Under the pieces are notes generated by a model. The model ran no database searches and was not told the origin of the DNA. It was given only the letters and a program-made list of their open reading frames with translations. This document shows positions 24,170 through 35,281 of a stretch of DNA of 64,000 nt, in pieces (position 1 is the stretch's first letter; each line of letters begins with the position of its first letter). A program made the translations under genes and the position numbers. Source of the stretch: Thalassomonas sp. M1454 (lineage in GTDB: Bacteria > Pseudomonadota > Gammaproteobacteria > Enterobacterales > Alteromonadaceae); assembly GCF_007097525.1 (NCBI RefSeq), contig NZ_VKDD01000003.1, positions 289,777 through 353,776 of the forward strand, read 5' to 3'.

Positions 24170-27100
24170 ATGCAACTTTACGATCCCAATTATCAAAAAG
24201 ACAATTGTGGTTTTGGTCTTATCGCTCATCAAGAAGGCGAGACAAGTCATAAACTGATCAAAACTGCTATTTCAGCACTGGATCGCATGCAACATCGTGG
24301 TGGTATTGCTGCCGACGGAAAAACCGGCGATGGTTGTGGCTTACTTATGCAAAAGCCTGATAGCTTCTTTAGAGCTATTGCAACAGAGAACGATTGGAAT
24401 TTAGGTAACAAATATGCCGTTGGTACGGTATTCTTAAATCCAGATCCAGTACAAGCTGAATTATCAAAAAAAATATTAGAAGAAGAACTATCTCAAGAAA
24501 CACTAGAAGTTGTGGGCTGGCGTGTAGTTCCTGTTGATGTAAATGTACTTGGCCCTATTGCTAAGGGTAATTTACCTGCCATTGAGCAAATTTTTGTAAA
24601 TGGCCCTTCTGGTTGGTTAAATAAAGATATTGAACGCCGCTTATATATGGCGCGCCGTCGTGCTGAAAAACGCATTACTGATGAACGTTTTTATGTTGCC
24701 AGCTTATCTTGTGGGGTAACCATCTACAAAGGTTTGGTTATGCCTGCTGATCTACCTAATTTTTATTTAGATTTAGCCGATATTCGCTTACAGTCTTCGA
24801 TTTGTGTATTCCATCAACGTTTCTCAACAAACACTTCTCCACAATGGCATTTAGCACAGCCATTTAGATACTTAGCTCACAACGGTGAAATCAATACTAT
24901 TCGTGGTAATCGCCAATGGAGCCGTGCTCGTACTTATCGTTTTAAAACGCCGTTAATGCCAGATCTAATCGATGCGGCACCATTTGTTAATGAAAGCGGT
25001 TCAGATTCATCATCACTAGATAATATGCTTGAGCTATTTATGGCTGGTGGTATGGATGTATACCGAGGCATGCGTTTATTAATGCCGCCAGCATGGCAAA
25101 ACAATCCAGCAATGGATGAAGATTTAAAAGCATTTTATGAGTTTAACTCTATGCACATGGAACCTTGGGATGGCCCTGCTGGTGTTGTTTTAACTGATGG
25201 ACGCCATGTAGCATGTAACTTAGATAGAAACGGTCTACGCCCTGCCCGTTATGTTATTACTCGTAATGGTTTTATTACCCTTGCTTCTGAAGTTGGTATT
25301 TGGGAATACGGCGAAGACGAAGTTGTTGAAAAAGGTCGTGTAGGACCAGGTGAAATGCTTTCAGTTGATACCTATACAGGTAAAGTTCTGAAATCTGCCG
25401 ATATTGATAATGATTTAAAATCTCGCCATCCATACAAAGAGTGGTTAGATAATAATATTCGCCGTCTAGTGCCGTTTGATCAATTGGATGCGCAATTAGT
25501 TGGTAAGCGCGCATTTAATGACGAGCAAATGAACCAGTATCAAAAATTATTTAATTACTCTTATGAAGAAATTCAGCAAGTAATTAAAGTAATGGCTGAA
25601 AATGGTCAAGAAGCTACAGGCTCAATGGGTGATGATACACCTATGGCTGTATTATCAAGTCAGTCACGTACATTATATGATTATTTCCGCCAGCAATTTG
25701 CACAAGTAACTAACCCGCCAATCGATCCATTACGTGAGCGTTACGTAATGTCGCTTGGTACTTGTATTGGCCGCGAGCACAATGTATTTAACGAAGCTAC
25801 AGGCCATGCCGATCGTATTATGTTTGAAACACCTGTACTTATGTATACCGGTTTAAAACAATTACGTGAGTTAGATCCGGTAAATTACCGCAGCGAAGTT
25901 ATTAACCTTAATTACGATATAAGTGAAGGTTTAGAAGCCGCAGTAAAACGCGTATGTGAAGAAGCTGTAGCAACGGTTCGTGATAACAATACTGTTATCT
26001 TGATCTTAAGTGATCGCCAGATTGATAAGACTAAATTACCTATTCCTGCTGCTATGGCTGTTGGCGCGGTGCAAAATCGCTTAGTTAACGAAAACCTACG
26101 TTGTGATTCAAACATTGTTGTTGAAACTGCATCTGTTCGTGACCCGCATCAATTTGCTGTTTTATTTGGTTTAGGCGCAACCGCTATCTATCCATTTATG
26201 GCATACGAAACCATTGAAGTGTTAGCTGAAACAGGTCAAATTTCATTGTCTCCGCGTGAGGCACTATCAAACTATCGTAATGCCATTAACAAAGGCTTGT
26301 TAAAGATCTTATCTAAGATGGGTATTTCAACCATTGCTAGTTACCGTTGTGCTGGTTTGTTTGAAATCATTGGTTTGTCAAAAGAAATCATGGAACTTTG
26401 TTTCCCAGGCATTCCAAGTCGTATTCAAGGTGCTGAATTTACCGATATTGAGCAAGACAATATTAATCTGGCTCGTAAAGCTTGGATGCCTCATCAAAAA
26501 CTTAGTCATGGCGGCTTATTAAAGTACGTTCATGGTGGTGAGTACCATGCCTTCAACCCTACCGTAGTTAAGAGCTTACAAGACTCAGTACAAACGGGTA
26601 AGTATGAGCAGTATAAAGTGTATGCCGATGAAGTTAATCAGCGTCCACCAGCAACATTACGTGATTTAGTGACCTTTACCGATGAAGTTAATGCGATTGA
26701 CATTGATAGTGTTGAACCTGAAACAGAAATGTTTAAGCGTTTTGACAGTGCGGCTATGTCAATTGGAGCATTAAGTCCTGAAGCGCATGAAGCATTAGCA
26801 ATTGCGATGAACCGTTTAGGTGGTTTTTCAAATTCAGGTGAAGGTGGTGAAGATGCCAACCGTTTTGGTACGGTTCGTAATTCTCGCATCAAACAAATCG
26901 CTTCTGGCCGCTTTGGCGTTACGCCGCATTACTTAGTTAATGCCGACGTACTACAAATTAAAGTAGCGCAAGGTGCAAAACCTGGCGAAGGTGGTCAATT
27001 ACCTGGTGATAAAGTAACGCCACTTATCGCTAAACTTCGTTATTCTGTGCCGGGTGTGACTTTAATATCACCACCGCCACATCACGATATTTATTCGATT

Positions 27101-28630
27101 GAAGATCTAGCACAATTAATTTTCGATTTAAAACAAGTAAACCCTAAATGTATTGTTTCAGTTAAATTAGTATCTGGCCCAGGCGTTGGTACTATTGCTT
27201 CAGGTGTAGCTAAAGCTTACGCTGATTTCATTACCATTTCTGGTTATGACGGCGGTACGGGTGCAAGTCCACTTACCTCTGTTAAATACGCAGGTTGTCC
27301 TTGGGAGCTTGGTTTAGCTGAAGCGCATCAATCATTAGTTGCTAATGGCCTACGCCATAAAGTTCGCTTACAAGTTGATGGCGGCTTAAAAACTGGTGTA
27401 GATATTGTTAAAGCGGCTATTTTAGGTGCTGAAAGCTTTGGTTTTGGTACTGCGCCTATGGTTGCTTTAGGTTGTAAATTCTTACGAATTTGTCACTTAA
27501 ATAACTGTGCAACCGGTATTGCAACACAAGACCAATTATTACGTGATGAATACTTTAAAGGCTTGCCTGATCAAGTAATGAATTACTTCCGCTTTGTTGC
27601 GCAAGAAGTTCGTGAAATATTAGCATCTTTAGGCGTACCTTCATTACAAGACTTAATTGGTCGTACCGACTTATTAGTTACCTTAAAAGGTATTACAGCT
27701 AAACAATCTAAACTTGATCTATCTAGCATAATCGCGCCAGTTGTTGCTGGTGAGCATACTGCACTTTATCAAACAGAGCCAAATCCAGCTTACGATAAAG
27801 CGCCATTAAACAATGCCATATTAGCGCAAGTACAAGACGCAATCCTTAATAAGTCAGGTGGCGACTTCCACTTTACTGCGAAAAATACAGATCGCTCTGT
27901 TGGCGCATTAATTTCAGGTGAAATCGCACGTCATCATGGCAATCAAGGCATGAGCGCTAACCCTATTCACCTACATTTAACTGGTACTGTGGGTCAATCT
28001 TTTGCTTGTTGGAATGCTGGCGGTTTAGATATTACCTTAATTGGTGATGCTAACGATTACGTTGGTAAAGGCATGGCTGGCGGTAAGATCACAATTATGC
28101 CTCCTAAAGGCGTAAATTATGAATCGCACTTAACACCAATTATGGGTAACACTTGTTTATATGGTGCTACTGGTGGTCGTTTATACGCATCAGGTTGTGC
28201 GGGCGAGCGCTTTGCTGTACGTAACTCTGGTTGTAACGCAGTTATTGAAGGCGCAGGCGATCATGCATGTGAATACATGACAGGTGGTATCGTAGCTATA
28301 TTAGGTGAAACAGGTCTTAACTTCGGTGCAGGTATGACCGGTGGTTTTGCTTACGTATTAGACGAAGCAGACGACATCGATGCACGCTTAAATGGCGAGT
28401 CAATTGAAACTGTTGATTTAGCTGACCTAGTAATTCATCAAGAACATTTACGTGGCATGATTAACCACCACGTTGAAGAAACTGGCAGTCCACGTGCTCA
28501 GTACATCCTTGAAAATTTCTCTGAATTTTTAACTAAATTCAAATTAATTAAACCAAAAGCGACCGATGTTAAAACTCTATTGGGTCATCGTAGTCGTTCA
28601 TCGGCAGAGTTAAGAGTTCAGGCGCAGTAG
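24170..28630 (+). CDS. gltB: Glutamate synthase (NADPH) large subunit
   Basis: 1486 residues from the ATG at 24170, chosen for AGGAGA eight bases upstream and because the short leader MQLYDPNYQKDN then precedes the conserved Cys (DNCGFGLIAH) that becomes the N-terminal nucleophile after processing. Order: type II glutamine amidotransferase domain, central domain, FMN/3Fe-4S synthase barrel (GGTGASPLTSVKYAG; LRICHLNNCATGIATQ carries the cluster Cys residues) and the C-terminal GXGXG beta-helix domain (GNTCLYGATGGRLYA). With GltD it makes two glutamates from glutamine and 2-oxoglutarate. Followed by gltD after 9 bases. Confidence 0.96.
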   Translation: MQLYDPNYQKDNCGFGLIAHQEGETSHKLIKTAISALDRMQHRGGIAADGKTGDGCGLLMQKPDSFFRAIATENDWNLGNKYAVGTVFLNPDPVQAELSKKILEEELSQETLEVVGWRVVPVDVNVLGPIAKGNLPAIEQIFVNGPSGWLNKDIERRLYMARRRAEKRITDERFYVASLSCGVTIYKGLVMPADLPNFYLDLADIRLQSSICVFHQRFSTNTSPQWHLAQPFRYLAHNGEINTIRGNRQWSRARTYRFKTPLMPDLIDAAPFVNESGSDSSSLDNMLELFMAGGMDVYRGMRLLMPPAWQNNPAMDEDLKAFYEFNSMHMEPWDGPAGVVLTDGRHVACNLDRNGLRPARYVITRNGFITLASEVGIWEYGEDEVVEKGRVGPGEMLSVDTYTGKVLKSADIDNDLKSRHPYKEWLDNNIRRLVPFDQLDAQLVGKRAFNDEQMNQYQKLFNYSYEEIQQVIKVMAENGQEATGSMGDDTPMAVLSSQSRTLYDYFRQQFAQVTNPPIDPLRERYVMSLGTCIGREHNVFNEATGHADRIMFETPVLMYTGLKQLRELDPVNYRSEVINLNYDISEGLEAAVKRVCEEAVATVRDNNTVILILSDRQIDKTKLPIPAAMAVGAVQNRLVNENLRCDSNIVVETASVRDPHQFAVLFGLGATAIYPFMAYETIEVLAETGQISLSPREALSNYRNAINKGLLKILSKMGISTIASYRCAGLFEIIGLSKEIMELCFPGIPSRIQGAEFTDIEQDNINLARKAWMPHQKLSHGGLLKYVHGGEYHAFNPTVVKSLQDSVQTGKYEQYKVYADEVNQRPPATLRDLVTFTDEVNAIDIDSVEPETEMFKRFDSAAMSIGALSPEAHEALAIAMNRLGGFSNSGEGGEDANRFGTVRNSRIKQIASGRFGVTPHYLVNADVLQIKVAQGAKPGEGGQLPGDKVTPLIAKLRYSVPGVTLISPPPHHDIYSIEDLAQLIFDLKQVNPKCIVSVKLVSGPGVGTIASGVAKAYADFITISGYDGGTGASPLTSVKYAGCPWELGLAEAHQSLVANGLRHKVRLQVDGGLKTGVDIVKAAILGAESFGFGTAPMVALGCKFLRICHLNNCATGIATQDQLLRDEYFKGLPDQVMNYFRFVAQEVREILASLGVPSLQDLIGRTDLLVTLKGITAKQSKLDLSSIIAPVVAGEHTALYQTEPNPAYDKAPLNNAILAQVQDAILNKSGGDFHFTAKNTDRSVGALISGEIARHHGNQGMSANPIHLHLTGTVGQSFACWNAGGLDITLIGDANDYVGKGMAGGKITIMPPKGVNYESHLTPIMGNTCLYGATGGRLYASGCAGERFAVRNSGCNAVIEGAGDHACEYMTGGIVAILGETGLNFGAGMTGGFAYVLDEADDIDARLNGESIETVDLADLVIHQEHLRGMINHHVEETGSPRAQYILENFSEFLTKFKLIKPKATDVKTLLGHRSRSSAELRVQAQ

Positions 28631-30082
<1,452 letters not shown>

Positions 30083-30100
30083 ACAAACTTTTTCACTTAT

Positions 30101-30128
30101 AAAAACCAGAGCTTGTCTCTGGTTTTTT
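30101..30128 (+). terminator. gltBD terminator
   Basis: Stem AAAAACCAGAG and its complement (11 bp) with a 5-base loop and a run of six T, 19 bases past the gltD stop. Confidence 0.9.
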
Positions 30129-30240
30129 GTGTCTTATATCTTTTATAAACTATAGATAATAGCAATTTACTTAAATTACTTTTACCTTGTTATCACAAAA
30201 ACGCACCACGATAGAACATCAAAATAGCACTTCTGTACAA

Positions 30241-30257
30241 TGCACCACAAAGGTGCA
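30241..30257. promoter_or_regulatory. NtrC-type binding site
   Basis: TGCACCACAAAGGTGCA is a perfect match to the NtrC palindrome TGCACC-N5-GGTGCA. Its centre is about 117 bases upstream of the start point expected from the -24/-12 promoter at 30340-30356, a usual enhancer distance. A weaker half-like site (CGCACC) lies at about 30211. Binding would activate the glucosylglycerate operon under nitrogen limitation. Confidence 0.75.
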
Positions 30258-30339
30258 AAATAGATTAATTTTAGGCATATAGTTATTGTTCAAGATAATA
30301 AAAACAAAACATCCCCTTAAATAACAATAACTTAACTTA

Positions 30340-30356
30340 TTGGTATGTAAGTTGCT
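30340..30356 (+). promoter_or_regulatory. Sigma-54 (-24/-12) promoter of the glucosylglycerate operon
   Basis: TTGGTATGTAAGTTGCT keeps the essential GG (30342-30343) and GC (30354-30355) separated by exactly ten bases, as required for sigma-54 promoters (consensus TGGCAC-N5-TTGC). The -24 element is TTGGTAT rather than TTGGCAC; the -12 element TTGC is intact. Expected start is near 30366, with the GTG start codon at 30399. The NtrC-type site upstream strengthens the call. Confidence 0.7.
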
Positions 30357-30398
30357 CTATTCCTATACATATAAGCAAAATGTATAAAGGAAATAATA

Positions 30399-31250
30399 GT
30401 GGATAACAAATACATCATCTCTACAGATTTAGACGGTACGTTACTTGATCATAACACCTATAAATATCATAAAGCTGCGCCAGCTTTAGAGTATTGCGAT
30501 GATATGCAAATCCCTATTATTTTCAATACCAGCAAAACCTTTGCCGAAACAGATAAACTAAGAAAGCAACTCAATAACAATCATCCTTTTATTATTGAAA
30601 ATGGCGCTGCTGTTTATATTCCAAAAGAGTACTTTGACTTACCAGAACAAGGTTCAATACCAAGATTTGACGCTGGTGAATATTGGATATACAAATTCGG
30701 TATTAACCGCTCTGAAATCCTATCTAGATTAACCACCTTATGTGCAAGCCACCCATACAAGTACAAGGGATTTAACTCAACATCAACAAGAGATCTTTCA
30801 CGTGATACAGGCCTTAGCCTAGAGCAATCTGCAGCCGCGCAAGAACGCCAATTTTCAGAGCCGGTTGCCTGGCTAGATAAAAAAGAAAAACTTAGTGAGT
30901 TTAGCAAACACTTAAACCTTTTCGGCTTAAACTGCATCAAAGGCGGACGTTACTCACATGTTATAGGGCAAACCAATAAAGCCAAACCACTGTTATTCTT
31001 AAAAGCTCTTTATGAACAAAAACATAACGTTGCTCAGACATTAATTTCACTAGGCGATAGCCCAAATGATAGAGAGATGTTGGAGTGTGCCGACATAGCA
31101 GTAGTAATTGAGTCACCGAGTCATCAAGATCCTGTTGTAAGTAATCATCCACACCTTATTCGTTCGCGCTTTCAAGGGCCTTTAGGCTGGAATGAATCAA
31201 TGCTAAACATATTACAAGTAAATCAAGAAAGTTCAGCTGTACAGGTATAA
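30399..31250 (+). CDS. Glucosyl-/mannosyl-3-phosphoglycerate phosphatase, HAD superfamily
   Basis: 283 residues. HAD motif I STDLDGTLLD near the N terminus, motif II NTSKT, and the C-terminal ISLGDSPNDREML; the cap segment (FIIENGAAVYIPKEYF, KGGRYSHVIG) is typical of the MPGP family. It starts at a GTG (30399) with AAAGGA upstream. It should remove phosphate from the glycosyl-phosphoglycerate made by the next gene. It is the first gene of an operon of three, downstream of an NtrC-type site and a sigma-54-type promoter. Confidence 0.85.
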   Translation: MDNKYIISTDLDGTLLDHNTYKYHKAAPALEYCDDMQIPIIFNTSKTFAETDKLRKQLNNNHPFIIENGAAVYIPKEYFDLPEQGSIPRFDAGEYWIYKFGINRSEILSRLTTLCASHPYKYKGFNSTSTRDLSRDTGLSLEQSAAAQERQFSEPVAWLDKKEKLSEFSKHLNLFGLNCIKGGRYSHVIGQTNKAKPLLFLKALYEQKHNVAQTLISLGDSPNDREMLECADIAVVIESPSHQDPVVSNHPHLIRSRFQGPLGWNESMLNILQVNQESSAVQV

Positions 31251-31307
31251 AAAGCAAAGTAAGAAAACGAATTAACATTAAAAATGACTAAATATTAGGA
31301 GTACATT

Positions 31308-32555
31308 ATGGGCGATTTTTATCAAAATGGCATCATCACCACCTTACACAATTTATCTAAACGTCCGGTTGAAGATATGGAAAAGGAGCTACTAGATTTT
31401 AGTAAAAAGCGCCCTATGGGCTTAGTTTTGCCTTCGCTTTATTCTGAATTAGATACCAAAGCCCTACCTAATATTGTCAAAGAATTGACCAAAGTCCCTT
31501 ACCTTTCACAAATTGTTATTGGTTTAGACAGAGCTAATGAAGACGAATACCGTCATGCATTAGAGTTTTTCTCGCAGTTACCACAAAATCATCAAGTACT
31601 TTGGAATGATGGGCCAAGATTAAAGGCATTAGATAAAGAACTACGCGAGCTTGGTTTAGCGCCAGAGCATATGGGTAAAGGTCGCAATGTTTGGTATTGT
31701 TTTGGCTATACCTTAGCTTGTAATAATGTTGAGTCAGTTGCCTTACACGATTGTGACATATTGACTTATGAGCGTGATTTATTAGCTCGTTTGATATACC
31801 CAGTAGCTAACCCAAAATTCAACTACGAATTTTGTAAAGGCTTCTATTCAAGAATAGCCAATGGCACACTCAATGGTCGCGTTAGCCGTTTACTGGTAAC
31901 GCCACTTATTAGAGCACTAAAAAAACAAGCCAAAGATACCGAGTATTTAGATTATCTTGACAGCTTTCGCTACGCTTTAGCTGGAGAATTCTCATTCCGC
32001 ATTGATGTTCTTAACGATTTGCGCATTCCAAGTGATTGGGGCTTAGAAATTGGTGTGTTATCAGAAATGAAACGCAACTATGCAACCAACCGTATTTGCC
32101 AAGTAGATATTGCCGATGTTTACGACCATAAACATCAAGTATTATCAGAAGATAATGAAGAAGGTGGCTTGTCAAAAATGTCCATCGATATTGCCAAAGC
32201 CTTATTTAGAAAACTTGCTATTCAAGGTACAGTATTTGATAGTGGTACTTTCAGAACAATTAAAGCTACTTACTACCGAATGGCACTAGACTTTATTGAA
32301 ACTTATAAGAATGATGCAATTATCAATGGCTTAGACCTTGATGTTCACAAAGAAGAACAAGCGGTTGAGTTATTTGCCGAAAATATAATTAAAGCTGGTG
32401 AAAAGTTTTTAGACGACCCAATGGAAACACCATTTATTCCAAGTTGGAACCGAGTGACTAACGCAATGCCAGATGTTTTCGAGCGTTTAAAGAAAGCTGT
32501 AGAAGAAGATAACCTAGAGTTTTCACAACCGAAAAAAAGTTTAAAAACAGCTTAA
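31308..32555 (+). CDS. Glucosyl-3-phosphoglycerate synthase (GT81-like)
   Basis: 415 residues, GT-A fold glycosyltransferase. Landmarks: LVLPSLYSELDT, IVIGLDRANEDEY, MGKGRNVWYCFGY, the metal-binding ALHDCDILTY, and AGEFSFRIDVLNDLRIPSDWGLEIGVL. This pattern belongs to the retaining GpgS/mannosyl-3-phosphoglycerate synthase group, which transfers glucose or mannose from a nucleotide sugar to 3-phosphoglycerate. The following glucosylglycerate-phosphorylase-like gene favours glucose. Ribosome-binding site TAGGAG. Operon partner of the phosphatase 57 bases upstream. Confidence 0.85.
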   Translation: MGDFYQNGIITTLHNLSKRPVEDMEKELLDFSKKRPMGLVLPSLYSELDTKALPNIVKELTKVPYLSQIVIGLDRANEDEYRHALEFFSQLPQNHQVLWNDGPRLKALDKELRELGLAPEHMGKGRNVWYCFGYTLACNNVESVALHDCDILTYERDLLARLIYPVANPKFNYEFCKGFYSRIANGTLNGRVSRLLVTPLIRALKKQAKDTEYLDYLDSFRYALAGEFSFRIDVLNDLRIPSDWGLEIGVLSEMKRNYATNRICQVDIADVYDHKHQVLSEDNEEGGLSKMSIDIAKALFRKLAIQGTVFDSGTFRTIKATYYRMALDFIETYKNDAIINGLDLDVHKEEQAVELFAENIIKAGEKFLDDPMETPFIPSWNRVTNAMPDVFERLKKAVEEDNLEFSQPKKSLKTA

Positions 32556-32586
32556 CAGTAACGTTATTTGAGTAAAGGTTAAAAAG

Positions 32587-34353
32587 ATGAATGATAGCGA
32601 TCCTATGTTAAATGAAAACCACGTATTGCATGACTTACTATGCAAAACTGTTGCTCATTTAGATACACTCTATATTGATAATGACAACTTAACGTTGGCA
32701 AAACATTTACTAGCCGTTATGGATATTAGCGATGGTGGCATCGCTCCTACTCCTCATAGCAACAATTGGGATGAGTCAGATGTATATTTGATTTCTTATG
32801 CAGATTCAGTGATCGCCCAAGATCAAACCCCATTAAATACTCTGCATCACTTTTTAACTAATTACTTAAAAGATAATGTTAGCTCAGTACATTTACTGCC
32901 ATTTTACCCTTATAGCTCTGACGATGGCTTTTCTGTTATCGATTACTATCAAGTAAATCAATCTGTTGGTGACTGGCCAGATATTCAAAGTATTGCCTGC
33001 GACTACAAGGTGATGGCTGATGTAGTAATTAATCATTGCTCAGCACGTAGTGGTTGGTTTGAAAATTTTAAACAGCAAAAACATCCGGGCAAGGATTTCT
33101 TCTTTTTAGCATCGCCAGATGATGACACCTCCCAAGTAGTTCGTCCTCGTACCCATGATTTATTAAAAGAAGTAGAAACGGTCGATGGTACTAAACACGT
33201 TTGGTGTACCTTTAGCCACGATCAGGTAGATTTTGACTTCACCAACCCTGAAGTCTTAATTGAATTTGTTAGCATATTAAAGTTTTACTTAGATAAAGGC
33301 ATAACCATTTTTAGGTTCGATGCTGTCGCTTTTTTATGGAAGATAGTTGGCTCTACAAGTATTAATTTACCACAAACTCATGAAGTGGTGCGCTTATTAC
33401 GCTTGTTAGTTGAGCACAACAACCCAAAGGCAGTAATCATTACTGAAACCAATGTGCCAAATCGTCAAAACTTGATGTATTTCGGCAATGCCAACGAAGC
33501 TCATGCCATCTATAATTTTTCATTACCACCGTTACTAATAAATACTTTAGTGACCGGTGATTGTACTCATTTAAAAACCTGGTTAATGTCTTTGCCTCCA
33601 GCGCAAAATGGCACAACCTATTTTAACTTTATCGCATCACATGACGGCATTGGATTGCGTCCAGTTGAAGGGATATTAAGCGAACAGGAAACTGACGAAT
33701 TAATTAACTCAATGATTAATTTTGGTGGCCGTATTTCTTGGCGAGCATTAAAAGGTGGCAAAAACCAAGCTTATGAAATTAACATCAGCTTAATTGATGC
33801 TTTATCGGGTACGGTAAAAGGGCAAGATTCGCTACAAATACAACGTTTTATTTGTGCACATGCAATTATGCTTGCTATTGAAGGTATTCCAGCAATTTAT
33901 ATTCACAGCTTCCTTGGAACACAAAACGATCATGACAAAGTAAAACGTACCAACCAAAATCGCAGTATCAATCGTCATAAGTGGGACTACCCTGCCTTGC
34001 AAAAACAGCTAGATAACCCATTTAGTCATCATGCCAAAGTGTTCCATGAACTGAGTAAACTAATACAAATTAGAAAATATCAACCGGCATTTCACCCCAA
34101 CGCAACGCAATTTACTTTACATTTAGGGGTTAAGTTATTTGCCTTTTGGCGTCAAAGCCCAGATCGAACGCAAAGTATATTCTCCATCAACAATATAACC
34201 GATACAGAGCAAACCTTGCCTTTATCGGATCTAAATTTGATAGAGTTAGACAGTTGGACAGACTTGATCAGTGGCCACACCTTTGATGATGTAAATGAGA
34301 TCATTAAATTGCAGCCATACCAATCATTATGGCTAACCAATAAAGTACAATAA
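32587..34353 (+). CDS. GH13 subfamily 18 sugar phosphorylase, probable glucosylglycerate phosphorylase
   Basis: 588 residues. Alpha-amylase-type barrel with VHLLPFYPYSSDDGFSVIDY, ADVVINHCS, the nucleophile strand IFRFDAVAFLWK, the acid/base strand AVIITETNVPN and FIASHDGIGLRP. This pattern is that of sucrose-phosphorylase-type GH13_18 enzymes, whose characterised members include E. coli YcjM (glucosylglycerate phosphorylase). With synthase and phosphatase directly upstream, phosphorolysis of glucosylglycerate back to glucose-1-phosphate and glycerate is the best reading, so the operon both makes and recycles the solute. Sucrose phosphorylase cannot be ruled out from sequence alone. Confidence 0.82.
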   Translation: MNDSDPMLNENHVLHDLLCKTVAHLDTLYIDNDNLTLAKHLLAVMDISDGGIAPTPHSNNWDESDVYLISYADSVIAQDQTPLNTLHHFLTNYLKDNVSSVHLLPFYPYSSDDGFSVIDYYQVNQSVGDWPDIQSIACDYKVMADVVINHCSARSGWFENFKQQKHPGKDFFFLASPDDDTSQVVRPRTHDLLKEVETVDGTKHVWCTFSHDQVDFDFTNPEVLIEFVSILKFYLDKGITIFRFDAVAFLWKIVGSTSINLPQTHEVVRLLRLLVEHNNPKAVIITETNVPNRQNLMYFGNANEAHAIYNFSLPPLLINTLVTGDCTHLKTWLMSLPPAQNGTTYFNFIASHDGIGLRPVEGILSEQETDELINSMINFGGRISWRALKGGKNQAYEINISLIDALSGTVKGQDSLQIQRFICAHAIMLAIEGIPAIYIHSFLGTQNDHDKVKRTNQNRSINRHKWDYPALQKQLDNPFSHHAKVFHELSKLIQIRKYQPAFHPNATQFTLHLGVKLFAFWRQSPDRTQSIFSINNITDTEQTLPLSDLNLIELDSWTDLISGHTFDDVNEIIKLQPYQSLWLTNKVQ

Positions 34354-34427
34354 TACCAATCCCATTAAGTTTCTGCTCATGGCTAGCATTTATAAAAACA
34401 AAAATGCTAGTCAGAGGCAATGGTATA
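34353..34427. repeat. Palindromic repeat, ATACCAA family (degenerate copy)
   Basis: Begins ATACCAATCCCATTAA and ends GGCAATGGTAT, with an internal stem CTAGCATTT/AAATGCTAG (about 34382-34410). The termini match those of the larger element at 37693-37854. It overlaps the stop of the phosphorylase gene by one base. Confidence 0.5.
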
Positions 34428-34494
34428 AAAGTTTATTAGGCAAGCCTATATTTCGGGTATACTGAGTAAAAATAAATTACTACTGAGAGCCCTT

Positions 34495-34737
34495 TTGATT
34501 AAATTTACTCGTAGCCAAAATGACGCTATGGTAGCGAAAATACAACGCTACTTTATTAACGAATTAGACCAAGATATCGGCCAGTTTGATGCCGAATTTT
34601 TAATAGATTTTTTTGCCAAAGAAATGGGTAACGCCTTTTACAATAAAGGCTTACTCGATGCGCAAGCAATAGTTAATGAAAAAGTTCTCACCATTAGCGA
34701 CGCCATTTATGAAATTGAACAGCCGAGTGATATTTAA
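34495..34737 (+). CDS. DUF2164 family protein
   Basis: 80 residues, starting at a TTG (34495) with a GAGAG sequence upstream; no ATG gives the full conserved N terminus. DUF2164 pattern: [41 protein letters not shown]. Function unknown. Its stop overlaps the next start codon (TAATG), so the two genes are translationally coupled. Confidence 0.8.
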   Translation: MIKFTRSQNDAMVAKIQRYFINELDQDIGQFDAEFLIDFFAKEMGNAFYNKGLLDAQAIVNEKVLTISDAIYEIEQPSDI

Positions 34738-35195
34738 TGTCTGATGTTAATATATGGGTCGATGCCGATGCCTGCCCGGTAGTAATTAAAGAAATTTTAT
34801 TTAAAGCCGCCGATAGAACGCAAACTAATACCGTATTATTTGCTAACCATTACTTAAAAACACCACCGTCAAAATTCATTAGCTTTGTCCAGGTTTCAAG
34901 CGGCTTTGATGTTGCCGATGACGAAATTGTTAAACGAGTTAACTCTGGTGATTTAGTCGTAACACAAGACATTCCCCTTGCCGCAGAAGTTATTGAAAAA
35001 GGTGCTCTTGCATTAAACCCAAGAGGCGAGCTTTATACTCTAAGTAATATCCGCTCACGCTTAAATATGCGTGACTTTATGGATACTATGCGTGCTAGTG
35101 GTGTGCAAACTGGAGGGCCTCCAGCATTAAACCATGGTGATAGACAAAACTTTGCTAATAACCTTGATAAGTATTTGACCGCCGTTAAAAAGTAG
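34737..35195 (+). CDS. YaiI/YqxD family protein (DUF188)
   Basis: 152 residues with the family blocks [49 protein letters not shown] and [26 protein letters not shown]. This is a PIN-like fold with conserved acidic residues that suggests nuclease-like chemistry, though activity is not established. Coupled to the DUF2164 gene by a one-base overlap. Confidence 0.88.
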   Translation: MSDVNIWVDADACPVVIKEILFKAADRTQTNTVLFANHYLKTPPSKFISFVQVSSGFDVADDEIVKRVNSGDLVVTQDIPLAAEVIEKGALALNPRGELYTLSNIRSRLNMRDFMDTMRASGVQTGGPPALNHGDRQNFANNLDKYLTAVKK

Positions 35196-35281
35196 CTATC
35201 AAAAGTAGTGCTAAAAGCTTTTTTCTGGCAAAATAGCGCCATCAAAAAATATCTAAAAAACAAAATAATTTAAGGTCGACT

